Source: Harmothoe impar
Lineage: Eukaryota > Annelida > Polychaeta > Phyllodocida > Polynoidae
Direction: 5' to 3'
Assembly: GCA_947462335.1 (NCBI GenBank)
Contig: OX381710.1
Coordinates: forward strand, 31,425,004-31,489,003
DNA: 64,000 nucleotides
The notes beneath the pieces were generated by a model. The model saw only the letters and a program-made list of their open reading frames with translations. It searched no databases and was not told the origin of the DNA. This document shows positions 46,150 through 56,804 of the stretch, piece by piece. Numbering within the stretch: position 1 is the first letter of the stretch; each line of letters starts with the position of its first letter. The position numbers and the translations under genes were made by a program.

Positions 46150-49100
46150 ATGCCAAAACCCAACAAAAAGGTGAGTACCACTTGACAGAACCACGCAATA
46201 TGCTTTATAACTGTTCCGTGCAACTTCTGAGAGAAAGACAGAGCTTGACAATGGCAGAATGCACCATAAAATCATGTCACAAAATTCGGCCGGTGGGCGA
46301 TAACGGGGGATTTTGTCGATTCGGCGTCAAATAGTACTGTCTGCTACGGCACAGTGAGGGAGCAACACAAGAAACACCATGTTATTCTCTTCTAACGTTC
46401 CGTTTTTACTTCGATCTATGTTGTACCTCTCCTCTACTGCCTAAATCCCTCGCCGTTTACTTTAATATCCTTTTAAAATGTATCGCTACCCCCCCCCCTG
46501 CCTGTTTCCCATCCCTCTGCTCCACTACACTATGCTTTACATGCAGTGCTGAACCCCCCCCCCCTAATTGTTGGATGTTTCTCTGGCGTTTTTAAACTGA
46601 TGCAGATTATATTTAATTTTTTTGTAGAATGAGGCCGATATCCCCCATTCATTCAAACGAATACAGGAGACTGTGGATGACTTGCGCCACCTCCTTATAC
46701 GTAACCGAGAACTCACAGGGCAGCCCCCAGACCCCGAGTTAATGGCATGTTGTTTTCCATCTTTTCTTTTCTATCCAAATTAAATAGAAAGTGAAAAAAT
46801 ATTCCCCTCTTCCTGCTGCATTACTGCATCTCACCCATGTGAAATAAATCGGCATGCACTAACAAAGAATTAACATTATTTATTTGCCTGCTTCCAGACG
46901 GCCGGCGTAAAACGTAATATGAAAAAGGACAGGAGCAGCGATGAGCTTGACAGTGAGGTGGACGATGCCACCACCGCCTCCAGTCAGGTTGAATCACTGT
47001 CCAGTGTGTTGGACTCTGATTCACAAACTACCCAAGACGAGACCGACCTGGAAACAGAGCCAGAGGAAGAGCCCGAATCAGAAGGGGAGGGTCAAGACGA
47101 TGAGGACTCAGAACAAGAGGAGGAGGAAGGCAGTGATGCCGAAGCAGAGGAGGTAGAAGAGCAGGACGAGGGAGAGGGTGAGGAGGATGAAGAGGCGGAG
47201 GCGGAGGATACGCCTTCCAAGTTAACCACTAAAGGGACTGTCCGCGTGAGGGCGCCCAAGTTCTCCCCGCAGGAACACACGGCTCTCTTTATGACATGCC
47301 TTAAGAACGAGGAGGTAATCAAACGCAAGGGAGTGAGTACCGAATTGAAGTCAGCGGCCTGGCAGGAGGTGGTGGGTGAGTACAGTTGCTCCTTATGATA
47401 TTAATATCAAACGTAACGAGTCTCATTTCCTGCAGTAGACACTGCTCACGCTATTTTGTTCTCATTATACAACATGAAAGCAAAACATGTTCACTTGACA
47501 TGACCTCCTTATGGGAGCCACATTAACCGGTATAATGTTATACCTTTCAGCTATGCTTGTCTCACCTTACTACATGATAACTTGTGATATGTCGTGTAAC
47601 ATGCCAATGTCATATATTTGTCCCTTCCTCCTGTCTCATGTCAGTTCAAATTTATTTCCAGATGCTGTGAACAGTGTCGATAGCAATGAGGATGGGACAG
47701 AACGCACATACACAGACATAAGGCGTCAAATAAATGATATGTTCTCGAGAACAAACAAAAAGGTACATATTGGTTCTTAAGCTTCAGGTTTTTTTCTAAT
47801 AAAAAAACAGCAATTGTTCTTGACTAAAGGCTACAGAATAACACAGTACTTTCCACGAGTATTACAACTTGTACAACTAGTGTTTCCCTAACGACAGACA
47901 TGATTTGTTTGCTCTGTGTAACGTGAGTATGACATGACAGCCTAACTAATGTTTCCTCTTGTTGTGCTTCCCCAGAACAACCGGTACAGACGTAAACTGA
48001 AAGAGAACAGGAAAGCCAAAGTGTCAGGTCTTACTCCCCAGGAAGTCCTCTGTTTGAAGTGGCGGGATGTGAAAACAATAGTCGGTCATAAGGGCACCGT
48101 TATCCACCACGTACCCAAAGAATACAAGCCCGTCCCACCCCCCAAAGCAAAATGTGACACCAAAGCAAAAAGTGACACCAATCCAGGGTCCACCCCACGG
48201 AAACGTCTGAAATTAGCGCGGCCTGACCCCCTACCGGACCTGTCGCCTGTCAAAAAAGCAGATCAGTACACAGCGGATATGCAGGCGGCTTTACAAAACA
48301 GCCGTCTTGATACAGCGTACATCGACCTAACCCAGTCCAGCCCAAAACTTGTGAACACTAAACCACCCAGTACTTCCAAGCACAGCTCAGGGTGTGTGAG
48401 CAAAGCCTTGTTTGCCCCCCCCCACAAACACTAAGACGGAGCCAGTACAGGATCGGGAAGGGAGGTTGGCTAAACTGGAATCACTTGTGTTAGACCTGGA
48501 GGTTGAGAGGAAGGAACGCCTGAAGGAAGAGAGGCAGCTACACCAGATGATCCAGGAGGAGAGGGCACGGCTGTTGACAACGCAGGAACGCATTGTCAGT
48601 GACCGTGTGGACATCTTGAAAGCAGTGAAAAACTCCACTGAAAATCAGCTCAACATAGTGAAAGGTACGTAACGAGAAAACAAAATGATCACGTTATACT
48701 TTGTCCCTTCTTGCCAGCTTCTCTCTGGTTGTGCAACTGTGGTTCCTATTGTTGTAGCATACACTATGTAATATATCAGTCTCCTGCCTGTAGTTTTCAC
48801 CTACATCTCTTTGCCACTTACTGCACCGTATCTTTGAACTATCAGTCAATCCAGAAAAGCAATCCTATTTTGTTTTCTCAGTGATGGCAACGCTTACTTA
48901 CCTGACGGCTGGTGCCATTAGAACCACCACCCGGAGCACCCAGACACCAGCAGGGAAGGATCCAGCCCCTGCACCGGCCATGGAGGAAAGCGGCAGCCAG
49001 ACGCCGGCACCACCGACGTACGCCGAGCTGTTGCTGAGCAACACTATACCCGGTGAGTACCTGTGTCATACCACTTGTCTCAGTTGTAAAGAAGAAATAA

Positions 49101-49566
49101 CATGAAACCTACAACAACCAATGAATTTTTTGGGTGATCTCACTATTTATGATCTCACTTTTTCTGTTGTCACGTGAGAATCAGTCTGCTTTGAGCTGTT
49201 GTAACGATGTAAGGCGAACTCACGTTACGGTCTAGGTGTATGCACATAGCAATAATCTTTGTGGTTTTATATGTTTCAGTGACCCCCGTGGTTGGGACCA
49301 GTGGTAAGGAGGGGGTGCTGCCTCCCGGCTCGGTGCTTCTGGTCCAAGATCAGCAGCAGGTGGAAACGGACCAGGGCATGGATCTCAGTGTCCGTACTAT
49401 TCAGCCTGTCACAGAGGAGGAGGCAGTCCAAATTTTGGACTCGATGTCAACCATTAAGACAGAAAGTGAACAGCCTCAGGACAGCACCAAAGAGGAGGCC
49501 AAAGAAAACGCCCCTGCCCGTAAGAAGCGTGCTTCCTCCCGTAGGAAGGGCACCACCAAAAAATGA
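46150..49566 (+). CDS. Harbinger Myb/SANT-like DNA-binding protein A
   Basis: In Harbingers this partner protein binds the ends and helps bring the transposase to the nucleus and to DNA. Seven exons: 46150-46170 (MPKPNKK), 46628-46744, 46898-47375, 47662-47762, 47976-48664, 48882-49052, 49280-49566; about 620 residues. The second intron has a GC donor. Order: short N-terminus, a highly acidic E/D tract, a Myb/SANT-like domain (FSPQEHTALFMTCLKNEEVI ... AAWQEVV ... RRQINDMFSRTNKKNNRYRR), a proline/lysine linker, a coiled coil (LAKLESLVLDLEVERKERLK), and a basic C-terminus (KKRASSRRKG). A run of nine C at 48415-48423 breaks exon 5 by one base; eight C would restore the frame. Confidence 0.82.
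48415..48423 (+). other. Nine-C run causing a +1 frame break in gene A
   Basis: Before the run the frame reads SKALFAPPHKH-stop. After it, one base over, the frame continues TKTEPVQDREGRLAKLESLV and reaches a good donor at 48664. The join is in phase with the next exon only if one C is skipped. It could be a real mutation or a homopolymer sequencing error. Confidence 0.75.
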
Positions 49567-49574
49567 TTGATTCA

Positions 49575-49995
49575 CAGGACATGTAGAAACGTGATGCATG
49601 TGGTGCCTTAATATTACATATGTTATCCAAGATTACGATTTGCTCAGGACAGAAAGCACTACATATTTTTCTGACAGTCCATGTAGAAAGTACATGCATG
49701 TGGTGCATTTATATTACATATGTTATCCAAGATTACGATTTGCTCAGGACAGAAAGCACTACATATTTTTCTGACAGTCCATGTAGAAAGTACATGCATG
49801 TGGTGCATTTATATTACATATGTTATCCAAGATTACGATTTGCTCAGGACAGAAAGCAATACATATTTTATTAACAGGACATGTAGCAAGTACATGCATG
49901 TGGTGCATTTATATTACATATGTTATCAAAGATTACGATTTGCTAAGGACAATAAGCAATACATATTTTATAAACAGGACATGTAGCAACTTTAT
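49575..49995. repeat. Four-copy 100-bp tandem repeat in gene A 3' UTR
   Basis: Units of 100 bp contain TATTACATATGTTATCCAAG, then GATTACGATTTGCTCAGGAC and CATGCATGTGGTGCA. They begin just after the stop codon of gene A. The first two full copies are almost identical and the last is truncated and diverged. Confidence 0.92.
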
Positions 49996-50405
49996 CTGCA
50001 TGATATTAGGCCTGAGAGAAAAAAAAGTTGTGTTCTGGTATCCCGGCCGACCCTCAGTTTTAGGGGCAGACCTTTTTATAACTCTTTGGTAATGTTTGGA
50101 AATTTTTGGTGTTTATACTACAGAAATTGACCTTCCTCCAAAAAACAAAATCTAAAGATAAATGAACGACCTACCGACCCTCCCTTTTTTGTGCAATGTT
50201 ACCGGAACTCAACTTTTTGTTTTAGCCTAATCACAGATTTATATTAACTATTTTATCAAGCTCATACGGGGCGTCTTTTCTAGTCTTAAGTTGTTAATGG
50301 TGCTATCCATTCCACTTATTTATTTATTTTTTTACCCTTGAGACAGATAGTCTATTTTTGTTTTATTGTAACCATTTTTTCATAAAGGGATACTGTTGGT
50401 ATTCC

Positions 50406-50411
50406 AATAAA
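50406..50411 (+). terminator. Poly(A) signal AATAAA, gene A
   Basis: AATAAA in CCAATAAAAAAAG, about 840 bp after the stop codon of gene A and 345 bp before the start of gene B. Confidence 0.5.
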
Positions 50412-50646
50412 AAAAGTTCATGTTGAGTTCAATTCCTGTTTCCCTTATCTATTTTGTCTGAAACAAATTATAAAAGTAATCTACACTCTATGCCGCAGAA
50501 CAGAATGGGTAGTACAACCATTCCCAAAATACTTTTCTTCTCATATATCGAAAAACATTGAGCCAAAGTTAGAGAAATCAACAAATATCCTTACAGTACC
50601 GGTAAATCGCTACAGAACGTAAAAAAACTATTAGTTCAAACAAGTA

Positions 50647-50661
50647 GCAGTAGGGGGCAGC
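50647..50661 (+). promoter_or_regulatory. CTCF-like motif between genes A and B
   Basis: GCAGTAGGGGGCAGC fits the bilaterian CTCF core at all but the first base. It lies about 95 bp upstream of the ATG of gene B. Binding is not shown. Confidence 0.3.
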
Positions 50662-50755
50662 ACAATATACCCAGCTGTCTGTGACGTCACACACCTCTCG
50701 ACAGTCTCTTTTCGTAGAAGACGAAAACACGGGTGGCTGTCAAATATCGACGAAG

Positions 50756-52848
50756 ATGGGTGAACACAGACGCCAGGTGAGTGCAACATTGTTGTTATAT
50801 GTCCCATGGTTAATGCAGGGATTAACATCAGGTAGTATAGGGAATAATACACAACAAAAAGGTCGCTTTTCCGCTGTGAACCGTAACGAGAGTAAACGTG
50901 TCAGCTTGAACGTTAACGAGAATCTGTGCTCTATCGTTACAGTACCGGTAAATCGTTACGAATAATTTATTTAGTTGCATCACTCAGCACCTCATGGGGT
51001 TGGGAGTGGGGAGGAGAAAAGAAAATTACTTTGTAATGTGTTAAAGGCCCTTTTTTCCTTTTCTCAGATAACATGAGTTTCACATCCTTTTCAGGGAAGA
51101 AGAGGTCAGATAGTGCTGGATCCGGATTTGGACCTGGGTTCGGATGTCGACACTATACCAGATGACACCCTCAACCGGACCCACATCTCTACAGATGCGA
51201 ACAGCCTCACCAGCCTCAGCGGGGACGAGGACCTCATTTACAATGAGACGGGACCAATGAGGGACGACATGCCCATAAAAACAGGTAGATGGGAGGAGGA
51301 GGAGGTGGATGCCCTGATGAACGCTATCAACATAAACAGGGAGGCAATAAAGTTCAACTTCCAGGGCCCAGGTGGTGGCAAAGACGTGAAAAGGCAGGGA
51401 TGGCTGGACGTTGTAGGTAAGCAAATGGATGGGGAGAGAGAACATAGGAAAATGATTGAGTTTTTGTGTCCTGTGAAAGAAACAACGAAAGTCACTTTAA
51501 CTAGGTACATGAAATGATCCATGTAGGTTGAAATTTTTATTTTCTCATTACTAAGTGCAAATTTCTTCAAAATATTTTACAGCCTACGTGAATGACGTAG
51601 CCGGGACACACAGGACTATAAAGATGTGTAGAGACAAGGCTGCACGCTTCTCTCAGCGCGTTAAAGGGAAGGTATGTACAACTATATACATATATACAAC
51701 ATGTCCAATGACCATGTCTTATCCTATAGCACCTATATAAAAAATAGATCTCACAGCAAGCTTTCCCTTTGTACACTTCCTGTAGAGTAGGGTGGTACCA
51801 CCATTCTTGTTACACAACGAGAAATGCATTATTCACACCTTTCATTGCACATGTCTGACTTACTGCTTCTTACTGTGTTACAGTACAACAAGCTGCGATT
51901 CCAGGTAGCACAGACTGGCAGAGGCCGAGTCAGCAAGAAGTACCACATTAAAGACACGGAGGGCAAGGCCTTGGATTATCTGCGCTCAGAAACTGTCAAA
52001 GGTTAGTACATGTGAATATTTCCTCCTGACACTATACACTTGCCGCACTTGTCATACCTCTGTATATACACCCTTTTGTGTTCACATGAATTCTACTTGT
52101 ATCACTCTGTTATGTGACCATTATGACATTTTCTTACTATGTCTTGACAGGGATACCCGGGATCGAACCAACTGACGCAGGGGCTATAAACGTTGCTCCA
52201 TCCAGGAGGAACATCAAGCTGTTGTGGACACATGACAGGGACACCAAGCCCGACTACAATGCTATCGACATGCCCCGTACCGGTGTCCCTACCAACTACA
52301 AAGACAAGAATGCCAGAAGGGTGGCTAGGCAGAAGAAGGAACAGAGGAAAAGGAACACTGCAGAGGAAATGAAGAGGGAGAGGAGGGAGGAGAGGTTGCA
52401 ACAGAAGGAAGACGAAAAGGAAGCACTTCTGCTGAAAAAGAGGAGGAAGGGGAGGGACGGAGGGGGGTTAGAGGTGAAGAAGGACTATAAGGTCAATTTT
52501 GATGACAAGAGGAAAAACAAGGAGAAGAAGGAGCCAAAAAAGGAGGACAATGTGAAAAGGGAGGAAGTAACATTCAAGGAGGAGGGGGGTGACATGACAA
52601 AGATGGAGCAAAGGAGGCAGCGTAAAATTGACAGGGATGCACGGAGGGAGAGGAACCGGGTGAGGCAACTGAAGAAGGATAAAAAAATGGAAAAGAAGGC
52701 CGGAGTTGATTTAATCAAGGGGGAGAGCCAGAAAAAAAGGCAGGGGGAAAGAAGGGCGAGGAAGGCTGAAAGGGAGGATAGGAGGGAGAGGAACAGGGTG
52801 AGGCAAAAAAAAAAGGATAGTAAAGCACAGAAAGGAGTGTCTTTGTAG
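50756..52848 (+). CDS. Harbinger Myb/SANT-like protein B with basic coiled tail
   Basis: Five exons with good sites: 50756-50776 (MGEHRRQ), 51095-51416, 51583-51671, 51884-52001, 52151-52848; about 415 residues. An acidic N-terminus is followed by a Myb/SANT-like domain: TGRWEEEEVDALMNAI, then GWLDVVGAYVNDVAGTHRTI and KMCRDKAARFSQRVKGKYNK. The last 220 residues are a very K/R/E-rich helix with repeated RRERNRVRQ-KKD blocks, probably nuclear targeting and nucleic-acid binding. Like gene A it starts with a seven-codon first exon, suggesting the two genes are old duplicates. Its stop is 22 bp from the stop of the opposing transposase. Confidence 0.82.
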
Positions 52849-52870
52849 TGGCAGTGGCGTCAGGATCTAT

Positions 52871-55010
52871 TTAACGGAAATATTTCTTAGCGTAAGCCTC
52901 CCGGACCTTCTTGATGCGGTCGCTCCGCTCCCTCTGGGTACGTTGACGTGGTTGGGGGAGGGGTGTCCGAGTAGGTTGCCAAGGATCGTTTGGATGCGAC
53001 CGTATCTTTATGCCATGGTCCATGGCTATGTTGTGGAGGCAGCAGCATGTGACTATTATCTTTGCAGCCCTGCTGGGATGATGATGTAGGTAGCCGGCTG
53101 CTGAATCTGTGCATCTGAAAATATATACACCCATGTTTCTATAAAGTGCACTGTATATAATTGAAGTTATGATGTCTCATTCTATCGCTGTGTAACAATT
53201 GTTTGTATGATGCAGTGCTGGGTTGTCCGCCCGAAAATAAATGAAACATGAGACAGGCTTATGTTATGCAATATGATGTTTGTTAAGAGTTGACGTTCAG
53301 GAAGATCTCGTTACAGTTAAATGGTTTATATAGGTTCATATAGTGTTGACAGAATAATATTTAGTAGACAAAAGAACAGTAAAGCTAAAGTTACCTCCAT
53401 CTCTGCTTGACCAACCCTATGGCCTGCTCAATCCGCACACGGTTTTTCTTATGCCACTCGTTAAATTTCCTCTGGTAGGACGTCCTTGGCTTACGGAAAG
53501 GAGTGAAACAGTTGGGTTTCAAAGCGTACCTGGGAAATATAAGACATATACTTTCATATAAGATGTTACATATTTGGCACTGATGCCCAGCTGAGAATAA
53601 GATAGAAAGTGGAAATTCTTGTTATAACTTTAGTACAAGTAAAAGTGTGGTTGTGATTTTGCAAGGAGAGAGTATATGTTGCTCACCCTGAGTCTGCCAG
53701 CAGGATAAAGTTCCCCATAGGGCCATTCTCATCCTCCACCCCTTTCTGGCACTGATCCCCTACTGGGCTGGCATGGAACGCGTACGCGTCATTGACACTC
53801 CCAGGCCACCGAGCATCCACACCGATGACACGCTTGTCGTAGTCACAGTACATCTGAGAATAAAACAGTGTTTTATCGTTATACATTATTGTGACACACG
53901 GTATAGCATATGAAGCAGCGTGTTATAATTGAAATAAAAATATTTTAGTGCGTTCTACATCTTACCATTCGTTGCTTGTTTTTTACATTTTTTGGTTTCC
54001 TACTTTCTACTTTTTCAAATTCTTGCTGTTACATAAAAAAGGGAATATACCAGACTGGTGTGTATTAACATTACAATGCAAATATAACATAATAATTATA
54101 TATATTGACATTGTAAGTTGGAGGAGATATAGCAGAAATGAAAGGACATACCGTCGTGTTGATAGAGTGGTAGCTGCTCTTGTTCACATAGCAGCTCTCG
54201 TTTTCACTAGGCTTGACAATGGGGACATGCGTGCCGTCCACCACGCCAATCACACGTGGCGTTTTCTGTTGTTTGTGTCGGTAGAATTTGGTGGCGTTGG
54301 TCACTTTTTCCTCTGTGCTTTTGGGCCAGCGTATGTACTCGTCTCTGTGGCGATAAAAATAATCGCTGACGTCCCGGACCGACCGGCTGACCAGGGCCCG
54401 TGAGACATGCTGAGTGTCCGCCACCACCGAGTATGATGCCCCTGTCGAAAAATACCTTAACGCCAGGCAGAACTGAAAAAGAATAGTTTTTTTATGTTAG
54501 TCTATGTCATAAAATGAAATTAATAGAAATATAATATGTTTGGGGGGACAAATTATATAGGGAAAGGTGGGTATATATTTGAATGTATTGGCTAGATGAT
54601 ACAAATGGGGTCCCTTTATTTTGGGGGTAATAGAAGGGGGAGGAGGGGGGATGAGGGGAGTGATGGGGGGGGGTGGAAGGAAGGAAGGGGGGAGGGAGAG
54701 TTTCTTAGATGTATGCTGTAGGCTGTGTAACTCATAATAGAATTAAATTTCATGTTACATGACACAAAAAAACAGGAAACAGGTACATTAGAAAAATAAT
54801 ACATACCCTGTTGATGTGTGACAGCCCACCTCCGTGTTTTGTTCCTTTGACGGAGGAGTGGGGCTTGTATTTCTTTACCAAACGCTTTACGATGCTCTTG
54901 CTAAGCCGGTAACGACTCTCAAACTCGTCCTTGCGGTATACATGAAAAGGGTTGGACCTCTTTTTGCATTTTCGCTTTATGCGCCCTAAGCTGTCTCTTT
55001 GTATCGCCAT
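52871..55010 (-). CDS. HARBI1-like Harbinger transposase (DDE), intact
   Basis: It catalyses excision and integration of the element. Five exons in perfect phase: 54807-55010, 54152-54472, 53687-53853, 53395-53529, 52871-53114; 356 residues, close to the roughly 350 of HARBI1. The start is MAIQRDSLGRIKRKCKKRSN. An N-terminal helix-turn-helix-like region (LSKSIVKRLVKKYKP) is followed by the catalytic triad D147 (GVVDGTHVPI), D229 (ILLADSGYAL) and E265 (RIEQAIGLVKQRW). Then come the usual CCLHNIA and a basic C-terminus. WPGSVNDA is also family-typical. No stop or frame break. I checked all donors and acceptors (GT-AG). Confidence 0.93.
53236..53241 (+). terminator. First AATAAA downstream of gene B
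   Basis: AATAAA lies 390 bp past the gene B stop and inside the transposase gene's fourth intron. If used, gene B mRNA overlaps the whole last transposase exon in antisense. Confidence 0.35.
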
Positions 55011-55250
55011 TTTGGTATGGAGGAAGTGGCGAGGAAGTGTTTCCCGCCAAAATAATAAAGTTTTACACTGGTTTCCACCCTTATAAAGGAAGAAATGGGT
55101 GAAAAACAAACTCTCGTTACGATGCAGGGGCAGCTCCAGAGTGAAGTCGTTTTATGTCCCTTTCTTAACGAGAATCGCATACCGCATCGGTTATCGTTAG
55201 CAAGGAGAAGAAAAAGAATGGCGGCAAGCACAGGTTAGCTAAAAGTGCGG
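55011..55250 (-). promoter_or_regulatory. Transposase 5' region
   Basis: The 240 bp between the transposase ATG and the LINE insertion. It contains TTAACGAGAAT, ATCGTTAGC and TCGTTACGA-type motifs like those at the element ends and ahead of gene B. The LINE insertion separates it from the right end. Confidence 0.35.
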
Positions 55251-55367
55251 GGAGAGCGTATCACCACCTCTATGGTTATTTGAGCAGCGAGATGACCAGA
55301 AATTGAAAGCAGATCTTCATAAACGTCTGAGGCATGCGTGGGATATATAATAGCCAATATATTCGAT

Positions 55368-56804
55368 ATGCCAGGACCTAGTTTGAAGAAAGCTAATACG
55401 CAGGTGAGACGAGGTAGAAGTGGTAGCGGACGCGGGACGGTGTCAACAGCGTCAGGTGAGGAACGGCAGGTAAACAACACACCTGTCAAGGCGAACTGCA
55501 CAGTGACTCCTATTGAGCGCAGGCCTGTAGGGTCTGACAGCGACACATCAACAATGGCGGGTGAGAAGTCTGTCAACGATCAGCTTTTAGAATCCATGTT
55601 GGAGCTTAAAAAGTCTAATAAGGACATGATAACCAAGTTCGAGGGGTTGGAAGCATCTATCAAGTCTAATGACAATAAACTAGTCTCACACATATCCACT
55701 TACGATCAATTTAAATCTGACACCGAGACATGTATTGAGGCTCTCACATCCAGAATGGAAAGAGCAGAGAAGCTATTAGATGAGAGGAATTATGAGTGCA
55801 AAAATCTGGACATATCGAATCAGAGACTAGCTCATAGATTGGACAAGGAAAAAATGAGAGTCAGAGCCTTAGACGAAGACCGTAAGCGCAAAAACATCAT
55901 AATTGAGGCGTTCCCCGAAGGGCAGGATACCCCACGAAAAATCCTATTGGATTTGATGAATGATATTGGGGCATGTACTCCAGGTGAAAAAATAAGCCTA
56001 GAAAGTGCATACAGGATAGGCAAACTGAGAAACAATGCCACGAGCCCGAGAAATATATTAATTAAGTTCAAAGACTTGGATTCAAAACAAAAGCTCTTTA
56101 CCAATATAGGTAAAATGAGAGACATTGACAAATGGAAAAAGATCTTCATTAGTGACGACTTGTCGCTTGAACAACAACAGGAACGCAAAGAGCTGAGATG
56201 CCTAAGTGCAGTGGCCAGAGACCTTGGTATGGCTGCTAGAGTGAAGGGGAACAAGTTAGAGGTGGATCAGGAGGTGTTTCAATATAGAGACATACACAAA
56301 CTACCCGAAGGAGTGGATCTGGAGGCCGCCAAAACTGTTCATTTTGAACATGGCATAGCGTTTCAGTCGCATCATTCGTACCTGTCCAACATGTACAAAT
56401 GCACTATTTCTTATGATAACACCAATTGGCTCTCGTCAGAGCAGTTATATTGGTACAGACTGGCAGTGTATAATGAAGATTTCGACACAGCAGAGGCTAT
56501 AATGCTTAGCGAGGATGGCTACGAGGCTAAAAAGCTATCTTATAGAATAGCTTACACAAAGCAGGACTCTCATATCAAAAGATACGACATTATGGCAGAA
56601 TGCATCAAACTCAAGTTCACACAAGACGAAGACCTCAAAGCCAAACTGCTAGAGACTACCGGTACCCTATACGAAGCTTCAACAGAAAAAGGCTGGGGCT
56701 GTGGATACACCATATCGCAGGTAGACAAGATCACTCCGAGAAGCGTCAAAAGCAACAAGATGGGAAACCTGCTAATGGATCTCAGAGAGGAACTAAAAAC
56801 ATGA
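55368..56804 (+). CDS. LINE ORF1: coiled coil, RNA-binding region, NADAR domain
   Basis: 478 residues from the ATG at 55368 (the frame also opens upstream without ATG). Residues 1-60 are basic and S/T-rich. About 65-175 are coiled coil. About 175-300 resemble the L1 ORF1p/Transposase_22 RNA-binding core (KNIIIEAFPEGQDTPRKILL, SAYRIGK, NILIKFKD, IFISDDLS, then ARVKGNKLEVD). Residues 322-478 match the NADAR/YbiA (DUF1768) family: SYLSNMYKC, WLSSEQLYWYRLA, GYEAKKLSYRIA, ECIKLKF, LLETTGTLYEAS, GWGCG. NADAR proteins act on ADP-ribose-linked substrates, including removal of ADP-ribose from guanine. The acidic residue expected before WG is glutamate here (TEKGWG). The domain calls are by eye; the role in retrotransposition is unknown. 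Confidence 0.85.
   Translation: MPGPSLKKANTQVRRGRSGSGRGTVSTASGEERQVNNTPVKANCTVTPIERRPVGSDSDTSTMAGEKSVNDQLLESMLELKKSNKDMITKFEGLEASIKSNDNKLVSHISTYDQFKSDTETCIEALTSRMERAEKLLDERNYECKNLDISNQRLAHRLDKEKMRVRALDEDRKRKNIIIEAFPEGQDTPRKILLDLMNDIGACTPGEKISLESAYRIGKLRNNATSPRNILIKFKDLDSKQKLFTNIGKMRDIDKWKKIFISDDLSLEQQQERKELRCLSAVARDLGMAARVKGNKLEVDQEVFQYRDIHKLPEGVDLEAAKTVHFEHGIAFQSHHSYLSNMYKCTISYDNTNWLSSEQLYWYRLAVYNEDFDTAEAIMLSEDGYEAKKLSYRIAYTKQDSHIKRYDIMAECIKLKFTQDEDLKAKLLETTGTLYEASTEKGWGCGYTISQVDKITPRSVKSNKMGNLLMDLREELKT
56331..56801 (+). other. NADAR (YbiA/DUF1768) domain in LINE ORF1
   Basis: The ordered family motifs are all present: LSN-[FM]-Y, S-x-E-Q-x-Y, EAKKL, K-[LA]-KF, LL-x-T and EAS...WG-x-G, at residues 339, 357, 386, 414, 427 and 436-446 of ORF1. 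The domain reaches almost to the C-terminus and is in one frame with the ORF1 core. Confidence 0.85.

Noticed and set aside
55219..55234. ATGGCGGCAAGCACAG followed by GT, considered as the first exon of a third plus-strand Harbinger gene
   Set aside because: Only about 140 bp of Harbinger remains beyond the LINE, with no coding content; likely chance.
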